From: Anarhynchus alexandrinus
Taxonomy: Eukaryota; Chordata; Aves; Charadriiformes; Charadriidae
DNA length: 64,000 nt
NCBI GenBank assembly: GCA_008711295.1
Contig: VUYV01000147.1
Location: 2,280,324 to 2,344,323, forward strand
Direction of reading: 5' to 3'
The notes beneath the pieces are model-generated. The model was not told the DNA's origin, did no database searches, and saw nothing but the letters and a program-made list of their open reading frames with translations. Shown piece by piece: positions 49,330 to 63,400 of the stretch. Position 1 is the stretch's first letter, and each line of letters opens with the position of its first letter. A program made the position numbers and the translations under genes.

Positions 49330-51989
49330 CTAGGTAAGGAGACAGACTTTGGTGGACTGCATGGCTTCTGCTGAACCAAGATTTTGTGGACGCTTTTCTA
49401 CCAGGCCAAAACGACAGGTGAGGGTATAGTCAACTAGTCATTCCACTAGCGCCAGGCAGGAAAAGAACATGTGGGTGAGCACTTCCTTCTAGACTGGCAT
49501 TCCAAAAAAGCAAATACAAAGATTTTTCCAAAATAAAGTAACTTTACTCCAGAACAGAATGGCCTTAAGAAGCATAGCTATCACTGCATAACTGCTCTGT
49601 TTTAGCTAGGCTGGCTATTGCTTTGTCCTGAGTTTCTGAAGTCCCTAGTTACTATCTCTGGCTGGTTCTTTTAATTAGAGCAAGGCTTTCACTGAACATG
49701 ATCACGTGAAATAGCTGAAAACTGTCTCTTTCTCAAACATGGGAAAATGTCAGAGGGGAAACTGTTATGATGGTAGAAATATAATTAAGAAAGTTGAAAA
49801 ATACACATTAGTAAGATTTTTTGTAGCATTTAAGTTTACAACAACAGAAATACTCCAGGGGAAAAAATGGTGAAGGAGGGGCCCCTTAATGCATTTGACA
49901 TCACTTTTTGTATAGTCTTTATGTGCATATTTAATTATTTCATGTATACAATAGCTGTACACAGATGTTTACCTGTACACAGATACACAGCACAACATCA
50001 CAGGTAGCTCAACTGCTCAGCTATCTTTGCAGATCGAAGCCTCATTCATCCAGAAGTCCCTGCTTCTGACCGAAATAAAATGATAAACTGAATGATAAAA
50101 ACACATGGATAAGCTTAGTGGAAGCACAATAACTTTAAACTATTTTAACAGGTTCTTAGAATTTGACAGCTTCTTTTTAAAACAACTTCTTCTATTAAAA
50201 AAACCCCAACAAACCAAACAACACAACTCTGAAATATTTAAGGGTAGAGCGTTTACAGAATAAACCTAATCAATGGAGTTATTAACAATTAATAAATTCA
50301 AATGGCTGAGAAAAAGTTATCTGGAGATTTTGAAACATTTGTGCAGTTTCAGAAATGATCTATGGCTGAAGATCCATGGCTTTTCCAGTCTGCGCAACAG
50401 TGACAACTGGAAGTTAACTTTGTTAAGTAATTTCTCATTTGTTATATAAATGTCATATTTTTTAAAATTTAAACCGAAAGAAAATCTATTTTTATTTAAT
50501 AAAAAATGGAAAGCAATAGAATTTATTTTTATGAGCAGTTTTTCTTTGATATCCTTCTCTGGCAATTTTTTGGCTGGTGACACACACAGCACCACAAAGG
50601 AATTAGAAAATTCCAGTTCCAGGCAGTATTTGCTGGAGATTCTTGATACATTTTCACTTGCTGCTTGAAGAAAGAGTCTCCATAGCCAGGAAAGATCAGG
50701 TCAAAACTATCAGTACCTTTTAACTTCTATTCCTAGGTCCAGAATTTATTCTGTGTTTGTCTATGTACCTCTTCTCCTCATCTTTATACATTTTCATACC
50801 CCTTGTGAGTAGCGGTATACATACAGCTGGCACACTTTCAATGATCTACTTACCATTGCTGTGCTTTAATACTAATGTTCAAAAAATGAAATCTCACACT
50901 GAAGTTAAAGGGAGGACCTTGTATATGCACATATGAAAATCTGCACTTTATTCTGGGATTCTAAAGAAATGAGGCTTATAACACCACATCACATGGTGGC
51001 CTAGAGTAACGATGCTCGAAGACATCAAGTTCCTATATGATTTTTGAAAAGCAGTACCTGAGCAAGAGCGACTGAAGTAGGAGTGGTTCAATCAGGAGAA
51101 AGAGTGAAGCACCAGGTCGCCATTACCTGGTGGGAGGCCAGCCAGCCTGCCAGCTCCTGAAAATTGGTCTGGCAACCAGCACAGCTCTAGCAAATGATCA
51201 ATTGGCACCTACGTACTTCAGAAAAAGGCAGAACATGTAGTACTTCTTGCTGAGCTAGAGAGGGGGAGAAGCCATCGGGTGAGAATTCAGGGAACATAAG
51301 GCAGAACTAGAGATATTTAATGGGAAGGAGTGTGCTCATATAGGATGCACTAGGTGAAAATAGGTTATGGTGGAGGAGCACAGAAAATAAATCCACAAGA
51401 AACCAGACTTTGTTAATTTTTCTGTTCATGGAACAACTAATTTTAAACATTGTATGCCTTAACAAACACAGGAACCGGCAGAAACAATGACTGGACTCTG
51501 CTTTTCATCAATGAGTTCTGCTAAGGCTTTCAAGCACATCAAGCTAACATGGTCAGTCTCTAACCTAAACAACAACATAAAATTCTCATCAGATGTGCCT
51601 TCACAACAGTTATTTTCCTTTTTTGCTAATCATATGTTGCAATCATCTTTACAACTTTGAAGCCTTTTCTTGATTCTCATTTCACTTTTCAATATACACA
51701 TGTTCACATCCACAATAATTTCCCAGTTCCTTGTTCTTATCTTAAAGGTGGTGGATAATAATTATATAGAAAGGCCATTACTGAAGGAAAGAAATACATT
51801 TCCACACTGGAATGTAGATAATTCAGTGCCAAAGAATGCCATTGAGATAAGCAATTTAGCAAAATAATAATAATAAAAAATATTGTACATGGACAAGAAA
51901 ACAGGCAGCAGTTAAAATTATTTCACTGCAATTCTTTTGTTCTGTAACATGACAAACCAGCAAGGAATGATTAATGCTATTGGTTTGCA

Positions 51990-52100
51990 GTTTTTATCTA
52001 TCTATCTGTCTATGACTATATATGACATAATTATATCTATTATTACATTATAGTACATAAATTATAGTTACATATTACATATGTATATTTTAAAAATGCA
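51990..52100. repeat. TATC/TATA microsatellite tract
   Basis: Starts with TATCTATCTATCTGTCTATG and degenerates into AT-rich repeats. Simple-sequence DNA only. Confidence 0.8.
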
Positions 52101-52470
52101 AGAAAGAAAAAGCTTTCACACCATATTAATACAATCATGCACATGCACCATAAACTGCATCATGTAAATGTATTCTTCTAAAATCCGTGTGTGATAGCTT
52201 AGGCACTACTTGTTTTCTAACTTCACAGTAGACAGAGAAACTCTGCTGAAGGATGCCCTTTTTTTCATATCTACATAGTGCTCAGAAAAGATGACAGTCC
52301 AAAACACAATACTCGGTAATACGCTACCTTTGTGCATATTGATGGGAGGGGGTCCCACAACTTCTTCCAGCAGCAAGACTGGGATGTGCAGAGCTCTGTA
52401 CCCTACGCACGCACACCGAGTCCAGGGCTCCGGGACGTGCTGCACTCCCATCCACATACCCCACACTTAC

Positions 52471-52571
52471 CCCTCAAGCAGCTGAAGAAAATGGCAGCTC
52501 AGTACAGGTCGCCACAACCAAAGCAATCGCTGCAGCTCATGTTCAGCCACCTTTTTCGGAGCACTCCTCAT
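52471..52571 (-). CDS. Candidate first exon ending at a strong donor (minus strand)
   Basis: A strong donor GAGGG|GTAAGT (GT at 52470-52469) ends an open minus-strand frame. From ATG at 52571 it encodes 33 codons (MRSAPKKVAEHELQRLLWLW, then RPVLSCHFLQLLE) plus GG. The frame stays open upstream to a TAA near 52633. The donor lies about 750 bp downstream of the CpG island, where a first exon would be expected. Two readings are possible: the first coding exon of the unknown gene, joining 45016 in phase (GG|A), or a noncoding first exon of TPD52L1 spliced to the ATG exon at 49329. I cannot decide between them from sequence. Confidence 0.35.
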
Positions 52572-53219
52572 CTGGCGGGCTGTCAGCTGCGTGAATAGCT
52601 TTGGCAGAGACAGTTGCTCCAGTTATCCCCGACGAGGCTGACAGGGGGTCCCCATGTAGGTTGGGTTTTATGAAGTACCATTCTGACAATAATGTTTAGT
52701 CCTTGAACGCTCATTTGTGGGAGAGGAAAAGTCAGCCTTCCTCTAGCTTGTCTCCCTCTACTGCTACATGAAGGATAACATCACTATGCTCATTTCTCAG
52801 GTCCAAAGCCACAAAATAGCTAATTCAAGATTAAAACAAATAAATAAATGATAGTTAAACAGAGGCTGTATGTTGCCTGCAATCTAAGTAGCCTGTTTTT
52901 TAAAAATAACATCATGAGGAAAGCAGTGTCATAGAGTGTTTGTTGCAAAGGAATTTGAGAAAAGAGCAACAGCACACACTGAAGGTCCCAAACATCAAAG
53001 GCGTTATTGGAAAGCGCTGCTGAATTAATGTTTGTTTGTTTTGGCAAAGGTTTGCAACTACCCATTTATTATTAGCTTGAACTTGTCCATCACCTCACAA
53101 AAGTCAGACGAAATTAAGATGAAACTGCGTTTTTGAAAGTATTTTTAATAAGTAATAAACACACGGCCAAACTAAAGGTTAAAACAGATGCTGTTCAAAA
53201 ATAAGGAAGTTAAAATCAA

Positions 53220-54050
53220 GAAGGCCTGGGGGGGGGGAGCCGTGCGAGGCCCGCAGCCTGCGGCAGAGAGGCCGGGATGGCGGCAGGTGCTGCTCGGGCC
53301 GACACGCCATCCTCCCCACAGTGTCCTCTCCCAGCCCGACTGCTTCTGCCCCACAGAGCTGTTCTGGTGTGAGGCACCGAAGCCTTGAGCCGGCCATTGC
53401 TTTCATTTGAGAAGATACGAGGGACGGCTGGGGACAACCACCTCCACCACGCGCAGGCCCCAGGAGAGGAGCCGTTAGCCCAGCCGGCTCCTCTCCGCGC
53501 CAAGGCCGCCGTGCGAAGCGCTGTCTGCGATAGATCAAGCTCCCCTCGGCAGCGGGAACCCCTGAGGCTGCCGCCCGGCCCCACCGCCCCGAGGGACCGT
53601 TTAACGGCCCGTCCCGCCCCGCCGCCTCATCCTCGCTCCCCTCCCGCGGCGCTGGTTGCCGGGGCAGCCGACCCGGAGCCTGCCCGGGCAGCGGCAGGCC
53701 CCTGTCCTCCCTTCCCCGGCGGGGTCCCTCCTCCCGCGGCGGGGGGCCGAGGCGGCAGCGGTCCCGGCCCGCCCCGGGAAGGAGCCCCCCCCCCCTCTTC
53801 GCCAGGCGGGCCAGGGAACACGGAGCCGTGCGGTGCGACCGGCCGGCCCCAGCGGCGGTCTCCACCGGCAGGGCCCGGCTGCGTCCCGTCCTCTACAGCC
53901 GTTCCCGGCCCTGCGGGCGAAGGCCGCGGAGCCCGGCGCGGAGGCCGACACCGTTCTTTATTCGTTAGGCCGTGCCGGGCTGTCGGCGCCGTGACCCGGG
54001 AAGCGGCCCGTCGGGGCTATCGTGGCTAAAACCCACCCTCAGCCGGGTTT
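53220..54050. promoter_or_regulatory. CpG island, likely promoter of TPD52L1 and/or the unknown gene
   Basis: About 830 bp of dense CpG and GC, beginning with a G10 run near 53228-53238 and containing numerous GC boxes and CCCGG/CGGCC strings. Minus-strand transcription would lead to the strong donor at 52470 and the ATG exon at 49329. A plus-strand transcript is equally possible from such an island. Long open frames on both strands (for example minus 53179-53865) come from the lack of AT-rich stop codons and have no recognisable domains. Confidence 0.8.
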
Positions 54051-54087
54051 CGGACCCCTCACTAAGCGACAGGATCATATGGATTCC

Positions 54088-54184
54088 TAAAGAAAAAAAA
54101 AAAAAAGAAAACAAGCAAACAAACAAAAACCCCAAACCAACACAACAACAAAGAAAACCCAACCCCAAACCCCACCCAAAACAA
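54088..54184 (+). repeat. A- and C-rich low-complexity tract
   Basis: A-rich run followed by CAAACAAACAAAAACCCC-type sequence with almost no G or T on the plus strand. It lies on the edge of the CpG island. Strand-asymmetric simple sequence with no coding content. Confidence 0.85.
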
Positions 54185-55239
54185 GTATGCAGGTAACCCT
54201 TTAGATACATCACGCACATGCTAAAAATAATACAAATGAAAATCACAAAATGAGGGGTGTACAATTTTCAGCGGGAAAAGCCCTAGCACACAGTGCTGCT
54301 TTCTCAGGCTTAACTGGCTTTATCAATTTATTTTGATTTACTGTACTTTTCCTCCTATCTGCTAGGAGACTTGGGAGAGTAACCAGCATTTTTTAGCAGA
54401 GAACAAAATGAAAACCTTATTTACACAATGGGATTGATGAGACAGAAGGTAGACAAAAGTGGGCCATGGGCACCTAAAATTGCAGCTGTCTCATTGTGAG
54501 TGAAATGCTTCTACAGGGAAGCGGCATTATTTATTTATGTCCAAGATGGACAAGGAGGCAAAGTCTGGGCCAGCCCAGAATATGGACTTGGAATGCATCC
54601 ATCACCCTTACAGCGTTGTAAAAACAAAGCTTAACTTCAGATCCTTTCTATATTTCAGTATGGGAAGTGTTAAGGAAGAAGAAAAACACAGCCTGGGAAA
54701 GGCTGAGGTGTCTGTGAGTGCATCCAAAAGAGCATAAGTGGACAAGCTAGGTGGAAATTAGGTTGAGGCAAGAATATTGCTCAGATCAGGCGGAACAAAG
54801 TTAGGTGATGGTGAGAACAGCGCACTACAAATTGAACAGGCTTGCACCACTTTGCAGCTTTGCAAATCCGTATCTTACCTATCAGCATCTCCACCTGAGA
54901 AGTGGGGTAGTGTTTTCTATAGCCAAGAAGGATGGGAGAGGCCCTCTCCCCACCATCCCAGCAATGGGTCATTGCTGGGATCTACTATGACATTCACACT
55001 ACCTAGCGACCTTCAATATAAGAATAAAAAGAGGATGACCTAGAAATACTGGGACAGAACTACACTTCAGAGAGCCCAATATCCTATCTATCTCTGACAG
55101 TAAGCAAAACCAGATGTCTGGGGAAGGATGCAAGATACAGCAAACAAATACTACCATCTACTACTGTCCAAGCCTCCAAATATTTTTGTCTTGAGGACTT
55201 CCTGAGCCAAACAGGGTATTACACATTTGGTGACTTGCC

Positions 55240-56045
55240 ACAAATTTCTCTCCTGTAAACTGCTCCAGTTTCCACTTCAGCACTCAGCATCTACAATGTC
55301 CTTCGGCAGGAGATTCCACCAGTCTCTCACTCCTTGCATAAAGGCTTCCCTTTTTTTCGTTACAGCTCCTGCTAGCCTCACTTGATGTTCCCTAGTTCAT
55401 CATCTCTTCAGATAAAGGAATACTCGGTCATTATTTTTTCTTTCCTGCATCACTCAGACAGAGACCTTTATTACAAACATGATAACCATTACGTATCAGT
55501 TGTATCAGTGCCATGCTTAAGTCTTCCCTATTTTGTTGTTTGTTGTCCAAAAACCATTCATTTGATCATTGTTACTAGCTCTCATCTTTATTGTTCTGGG
55601 TAAGTCTCCATCATCAGCACCATTTGTTACTCCATCGCTTACCTTTTCCTCTTCACATCATTTGCAAATATGTTCAAGAGCAAAGTCCAAGCACAGATCT
55701 CTGCAGAGTTCAACTGGCATCCTCCCTCCACTGCAAAAGCTATTTACTCCAACTGTTTTGTATCTTCTGGCCACACAATGTCCGAGTTGTCCATGTGAGA
55801 TCCTCTTTCTTAGCCCATGTCTACTTAGTTTCATTTGAGGCTGTTGTAAGGAATTCCAACAAAGATTTCTAGAAAACTCAAACAGACTCTATAAACAAGA
55901 TGACTTGCTGACCTGACAAATAAACTTTGTGGTTGGTAAGGCAAGACTCCTTCATAAAAGCCATGCTGACTTTTCCAAAGCATTACAGCTTTACCCATGT
56001 GGCTGCTGTTCTCATTAGCCAGTACTTCACATATCCCACAGTCCA
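55240..56045 (-). mobile_element. Old, diverged CR1-like LINE fragment, antisense
   Basis: Pieces resemble antisense ancient CR1/L3-type LINE sequence: the GGAGATTCCACCAGTCTCTC segment, TTTTGTATCTTCTGGCCACA, and CATAAAAGCCATGCTGACTT. It is much more diverged than the other CR1 copies and has no intact frame. Ends are approximate. Confidence 0.55.
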
Positions 56046-57381
56046 ATACATTAGTGTCTCATTTTGCTGCTGAAGCCAAACTACTAAGCAAACACATGAG
56101 AAATTCAAATATTCATTCAAAATTTTTGGAATGTTGATTTAATGATCAACAGTTAACTGTAATTTCTTGTAAGCAGGCACAAATGCATTAACGATTTAGG
56201 GAAAACACCTGTCTTTATTTCAGATAATCACTATTTCAAGTGCCTGCAAAAGCACGTGTCAATCATTTGAAGGGAAGCATCTAAAAACTACAGTTGTGCA
56301 TCTGTAGTGTCTGTGGAGCACATTAGTACTATTTACTTCAAAAAACACCATGTTTATAATCAAAGTCTGTTTTTCTGTCTTTTGTCAAACAGTTTGAGAT
56401 TGCAAGTGAGAAGTTAGCCTTCAACTTCAGTTTCAGCTCTAGGGATATCAGTTTCTTTGGCTTCCTGACCATTCTTCCACAGCTGCAGACTGCATGCTAG
56501 AATTCCTGCAGATAAGGAACCTCTGGAATGATGCCCTTGACATTTGGTTGCAAATCTTGACTGTTTTGGAGGGGGCTGGGGAGAGGGCTGAAAGGCTTGT
56601 CCTTGGCCAGAGACACCTAGCACAGACCTCAAGATTTTTGCTGTGTATTTCACTGCAGCGAATTGCTTTTCAGCTTTATTTCCTACAGAAACAAACTGTA
56701 TGTGAGTGTACTACCTTGTCTGCCTTTGCATTAACATGGAAGTGTGATGCAAATTAGGTATAGTGTTTAAAAATCCCCAATACATCAGACAAAACATTCC
56801 ATCAATATTGTCAGTTCACAAAGTATGGAAATAGAAAACAGTTCCTTTCTAGAGAAAGAGGCACCTGGTTCAATTAACAGATTACATATTTCAAATTTAC
56901 AGTTACAGACTTTTGCTAAAAACCGTCTCTGAAAGAGATGGAGCTTTAGGAAGTAGTCCAACAAGGGATTCCAGCATATTTTCTCCTCATTTTGTATTGG
57001 GTTATTTTAAGCTAACATTTTAGTATTTCATGAGAAGGTAGAATTTTGTGTTGCATGTTAAGATGCTTTTAAAAATGAAAGCAGTAGCCCAAACATGACA
57101 CCACATGGCAGGGAGTATTTTTACATAAAAATATTCATCATAGTAAACTGGCTTTTTACATCTGGTTTCATTTTCAGCAGTTAAAAACTGAAGTGACTGT
57201 AATACGGGGTTTGTGAACACAGATTCTGAAGTTTAAATCATTCAGTAGGATTTTTTTATGATTATATAACAATCATTAAACAGATCATAGATTTAAGCAA
57301 GACTCCTTGCAGCTTGTCAACTATCATTCATGCACACAACTGTTTGAAGAAAAAGAGTTAAACATTCAGACAAGTTTAATT

Positions 57382-57402
57382 TTTATTTTTCAAAACTTTA
57401 TT
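57382..57402 (-). terminator. Tandem poly(A) signals, minus strand
   Basis: Two AATAAA hexamers in minus orientation (57402-57397 and 57387-57382), followed about 50-60 nt later by a GT-rich element (GTTGTGTGCATG, near 57344-57333). This is the layout of a real vertebrate cleavage site. It would end a minus-strand transcript coming from the right. Confidence 0.4.
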
Positions 57403-60400
57403 AGGTAGACGTTACTAGATGACATTGTAAAACCCCTTGTGTGCAAGTGAACGAACTCTACAATATGTCTTCCCACAATTCATTAAATCCACAACAGCCC
57501 TCTATTTCTGAATATTGATTCTAAGACAGGTGGAGTGCATTCAAATGCTACTTTACATTCTTCCATTTCATCATGGGGAAGCACTTTTTCAGTCTGTTAG
57601 TTAACAGGGGCTTGGGATATCAGTGTAAGTGAAAGGAATGCCTTTAAAGGAAATGAAGTACTGTAAGTTTTGACTTACGAACTTCACTCTCAGTACAGAC
57701 ACCAGATTCATCGCAGAGTCTTTTAAATTAAACTGCCTACCACGAACGTGATTGTATTTAGCAAAGTGAAGCAGTACAGAGACATACCTACTACTGAAAA
57801 CTAGTGAGGTAACATTTTGAAAATAAAACTGTTAAAAAATTCACTTACTTTCAAAAGGTCCTGTCCAGCAGGACAAACATTGGCAGAACACCTTCCCTTG
57901 TATCCATGCATGTACATGTGCATATACGACCTGTGTCTACTATAGCTTTTTAAAGACCATGATTTTAGTTATACATTCATCAGGACAAATTGAAAAATCA
58001 GATATTATGATGGTAGATTCAACAGAAAGCTTCAGTGAACTGCCTCTAGACCTCCTAAATTAAAAGGCACTCTGAAGAGGGTAGCAAAAAATAATCCTTA
58101 CAAAACATTGACATGAACTAAAGCAGCCACAAAGGCAGAACTCAACAGTGATTATTAGTATACATTTAAAATACCAACTTGAAGATGGATTCTTTGTAAA
58201 ATATTGCCCAACACTACCTAATATTTTTGTCAAGTTATTACAGCATGAAGACCATTGCTGCAATACTATGCAACAAAAAAATATAGTTATCAGCTAAATG
58301 CAAGAGAAAGATAACGGGAAAAAAAAACCGATCAGCATTTTGGTTGTGTGCCTACTGGTTGTAAGAGAGAAGAATGTCATTTAAGGAAATAACTTTTAAA
58401 AATAAACAGTAACTCATAAGATTGAAGAAGTATTTTGATACATGGTGCCTCCTCATCAATGGGTTATAAAATGACTGTTAATGCCTAAAAACTGGAGACA
58501 ATACTGAAATAGAAGTTATTAGGATATCTGTAAGAGTGATAATTCACTTAAGATTTTATTGCAGTACGGCTCTAAATCAAATTCCCTATCACCAAAAACT
58601 TCAGATATGCAAGCTGAATCCTGGTTAAACACTTGCGTGTGATGCTTCATGAAGAAATAACACTGCAAGTCACAGCTATATTACTAATTAAGTACTCCAG
58701 GAGAAAAAAAAAAAAGCCTCTCCTACAGTTCTGAAAAACTCACGAATGTCAGGAGATGAGAAGGTTCCAAGAGATATTCTTTTCACATTCATTTCTCTCT
58801 CTTTTCCTTCTTTCCTTCCCAAATTCTTAGTGGAGAAAACTGAACACAGTAAAACCATTTTATGATCAGTCTACCATAAATAGACCTTCTAAGCATAATT
58901 TTTCATCTTACCCCCCCATTAACAATGCAATTTCCTTCTGACGATTACCTTTATATAACTTCAATATTTTCTAAAAGATCATTTCTAACATAAGTCCATA
59001 TAATTCAAGATAATTTTAGAAAAGTAGCTTATTCTTGGCACCTGACATCCAATAGATGGACAAAAGTGGGAGCAATGTTAGTAAGAAAGAACACATCCTC
59101 TAGAAAAATCTAGGTCATAAAAGCTAAAATTCTACTGTCTTCTGGGAAATAAAGTAATCTCAGAAAAAGAAATAAACCCTACAGTATCCATTTTGAAGCT
59201 ATCTGAAGAGGGTAAAATGAATACTACTTTTTCAGATCCTACCTCCCACCATGAAAGGAGGGGCTGGGCAGAGATTCTAGAGCTGCTCCACCAAGGTTGT
59301 TTGATGGTTTAGTCCATCAAGATACCCACTCCAGAGCAATTACCAACTTACATTAACAGGCTATGTTGGTTCAAGTTGGATAGCACTGAAATGCTGTTAA
59401 ACTTGTCTAAGTCCTAACCTAGCTAGAGTGCACCTCTGTGCCCCATGCTCCTCAGCGCTTTCATCTTATGAATTAGTGCGAACAGGGCCCATTTGAGGCC
59501 TGGAGTTTGAGGGTACACATAACCACTAGTCGTGGTCTAATCTAACTTCAGCTGAATTCTCTTCTCCAAAAAGTTGCATTGCTTTAAGTGGTTTAAAATT
59601 CCTAGCTGGTTATGCTGGAAGACCAAACTCATTCTGGCAACACATAAGACACATTTCTGTAGAAGTCTGAAGGGAGAGATGGGAGGAGGGCTGAACTTAA
59701 ACTCAGAAATGAGATCAAGATCATCAGAATTAAAACAGGCCTGCCAGATTACTTTTATAATTAGTAAAAAGGTAACTTCTTCACTAACAACATTTTTCAA
59801 CTCTGAGCAAAGCAGTATTGGTTACTTTGGCTTAACGTGTCTGTCTGTAGGAGTCCACGTAACAGAAATTCCCATATTGCTCTATGGAGGGGAACGAACA
59901 CTTTTCATTTGTTTCAAGCAATAAGGCACTTACACATTTAAAATTTCTCATTATACAAAACACACTGAACATTGGAATTCAAGTGTTGATTACATGGGTA
60001 TTGCCTACCTCCAGTTTTTATAACTTCTTAGTCATCAAATAAATATACTACAGAAAGTTCTAATCACTGATGCATCTAGCTTGTATATAGCCCAAACGTG
60101 GAGTTAGAAATTGCTTTTTTAATGAATCCACAGTGTTTTGGCGGCACTCTAGTTGTGCCAGAAGCATGTACACTAAAAAGGATGTGATCTATCATCTCAC
60201 TACCCTAACCTCCTGCTATTCAAATTAACCCTATTTTAAAGGGAATTCTTCACCCTAAAACATGTAAAATAAAAGATATGGGGGCAGGGGAAGATTTCTC
60301 ATTGAATTGTCATGGAATTAAGATGAAGTTCAGCTTGGACAACCTCCTCAGAAACAGATCAAGTTTTCTTTTTCTCAGCACCTATTATTCCCACCTTTAC

Positions 60401-63400
60401 CATAGTCTACAGAGTTAACAAATAATTTAAAAAGTTATTTGGACTCAGATGTTTAGTTATGTAGCAAAGATGACTGTGCTGTTTCTTTAAGAAAAATACA
60501 AAATTAAAAGCCCTGAAGAAAAACAGATTTCAGCATTTTGCATTTAAGTGATTTAAATACAAAAGAATTAATCTTTTGCTGGTATAGCTCAGCAAAGCAT
60601 TACTGAAATGACTTCTCATGAAATCACATTTTCCAGGTCCAATTTCATCTTCAGCCATTTTCACAAGTCAGTTTCAAATTATGAAATTTGGAAGGAAAAG
60701 AAGAGCATTAGAAATAAAGTGTATAACAAATGGAAACATGGTAAACATTTTGTTATGAGACAGTAAACAGTGAAATGTAAATCTACCCCTGTCCTTGCAA
60801 TTTCTGGACACAAAGCAGCAGAATGTAAATTTATATGAAGAGCTCTTAAGAGTGCGTTTTTTAGGCAAAAAGATAGTCCATGACTACAGACTGAATCCAT
60901 CTGCTTACCCAGAACTTGCATAAGGCATGAAAATGTTTCTTGACTGTATTAGCACTTTTATAGGACAGGTTTAAAATATCTGAACAGCTTGTTTGGATTC
61001 TGCAAGTAGGTTTTCCTTCTAAAGAAGAGGTAAATGTGGCATCGTATTAGAGCATCATTCTCAGTGACAGTAGGTTAAAATTTCAACAATACTGTTTTCA
61101 GTCTGACAAGTTTTCAACAAGATAAACACTGAATGGGGTTACCATGCAACCGTGTTTAAGCAGGCATGTGCAAAATCCATGTTTATGCTAGAAGTTTCTC
61201 CTCTTCTGACTCTGATCCATCCAAAACACTTCAGACTAATTTTTCAAGTTTTGATAAGCCTGATAAGCTCCAAAAAGGTCGTCTTTTTGCACAAGATGCA
61301 TTTTTCAATAAACTAATTGCTATCATAACTACTCTTTTTTAAAACAGATACATTTAGAAATAAACAGCTGGAATTATGCTTAGAAACTTATGTATTTATT
61401 TTTTACTAGGGAGTAAGTAATTAAAGCTTTTTACACATTTTTACCTTTGAAATCAGAGCATGCACTCTAAGATAAGCTTTCATTTCCCTACCTTATGTTA
61501 TTTCACCATCAGGCTAAGAGGAACATCAGTGATTAACTGCCTAATATAAGCACTCCATTCCTTACTGGAGAGGGAACATAGAGATCCTGAGCCCTTACAC
61601 ACAGAATAGTAAGGAAGAATCAGCCAAGAAGCTACAGTTCTGTGTAACTGCAACAAGCTGCATTTGTTAGTTTTATTAAGAAAGAAGTTTGGGGGTGCTG
61701 TGTTATAGCTTGAGCAGTACTAAAATGAAAACACTGCCAGTCTTGCAGTTGAATCAAGGCTCAGCTGGTTCTTCATATAACAGCAGCAAGACAAGCCACC
61801 AATGACATCAGTAACATAACTCTAAGTGTTGTGTGCCCTCTTTTTCAAATTTATGTGTTAAGTCCAAAAAATATTGAACAGTTGTAATTCCAGTTCTTAC
61901 ACTGTGCTAATATCTGTTACATTGAAGAAAGCAGAATTTTAAGATATATTAATTAACACTGTCTATGGATGTTGTTTCTAACTTTATTGGCCACTCAAAG
62001 CATTAAGAAGGTCTCTTTATTATATTAAAAGCTAGTATTCCTTCCCGTCAAAATTTGTTTTAATAAGAATGTTTTTGGAAATTCTTCCCTACTCTCTGCC
62101 CTCTCCTGCACTTCAACAGCATTCATATCACTCTGCGAGTGAGAGGACCGGCTCCACAGTAGTTTGCACTTCTTCAGAAGTGAACCAGATTTTCAAGTTG
62201 CTGCACAATGGCTATCAACATGCTTCCAGATATTTTTATCGAAGTATTTGGGGCCAAATTACATACTAGCCTAAAAATGGGTATGACTTCTCTGGTTAAT
62301 TGGGGCCATGACTGATGTCAGGAATAGAGCTGACCTGCTGTAACTATAAGGCTGCAAAATTAAAAGAAATGAAGAAATTATCTCTCTAATAGTCTCCTCA
62401 GGTAGGATTATTTCCATCAGCAAAATCAGAGATCTAATATAGATTGTAAAAGTAACATTAATCCAAGATTCTTATCCACAACTTGGACCAACACAACTAT
62501 CATACCAAGGGTTATGAATGATGCAAGCTTTGCTCAAGAAACAAAACACCACAACTAAATTTTAAAAAGCTCAGAGTCTGCATGGCAGACTATTTGGCCA
62601 TTGAATATGAAACAGTTTCTCAAATCTAACTGGCAAGAGAAACCATTCAATCACCAGAGAATTTGTATCCTCTGACAGAATTACTGCTCTACCTACAGAC
62701 CATTGAACGTCACACGAGCTATGGCAGTCTTTGGAAGAGCAGAAAGCCCCTTGGCTAAAAAGAATACCTGATGGTGATCCAAAACACCTTCTAGTCAAAT
62801 TGCAAATTAATATTTTTAATAAAGTAAAACTTCACGTTGCTCAAACTTTCAGAACCAATAAATAGATGTAAATTAAAAAAAACCCTAACATACCAGGAAG
62901 AGTTATGAAGTCAGCATTAGTAACATCAAAATTCTCCCTTACTTACACATTTGCACTTCCCCAAAGGAAGATAATAGATCACTCAGTGCACTGTATTTTA
63001 ATGACATTTGAAAGATATGAATATGCTGTTTATTAAAGAGGAGGTGAGAACTGAAGACTAACAGACATTTTTTAATGGAACTAAAACTGATGGGTCAACT
63101 ACAGCACAAGGCTACTCAGAACTACACTTCTGTCTCTTGCTTATATTCTTACTCAGTTTCTTCTCACTGGCTAATAGATTGACACAAGGAAAACCACAAT
63201 TATTTTCCAGTCGCAAGCTCCTGGATAAGCTCTGCAAATACACCTAACTATGCTCTGAGAGGCTGCAGCAGTCAGACTCATCCTGCCACTGACACACTCG
63301 AGCAGCCCTGAAACTCGACCCAATTAGTGAAATACAACTAATTACTCTTAGTGGAGAAAGTGGAGGAAGGGAAAGCAGCCCCCTCCCGACTGGCATGTCC

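Noticed and set aside
50850..50896. Minus-strand segment between a good acceptor (CTTTAACTTCAG) and GTAAGT donor
   Set aside because: Only about 46 nt, no phase partner and no protein-like signal. Splice-like sites of this kind occur by chance.
53179..54029. Minus-strand 228-codon and plus-strand 214-codon frames over the right CpG island
   Set aside because: Stop codons are rare in GC-rich DNA. The peptides are Pro/Arg/Gly/Ala-rich with no domain, and both strands are open equally.
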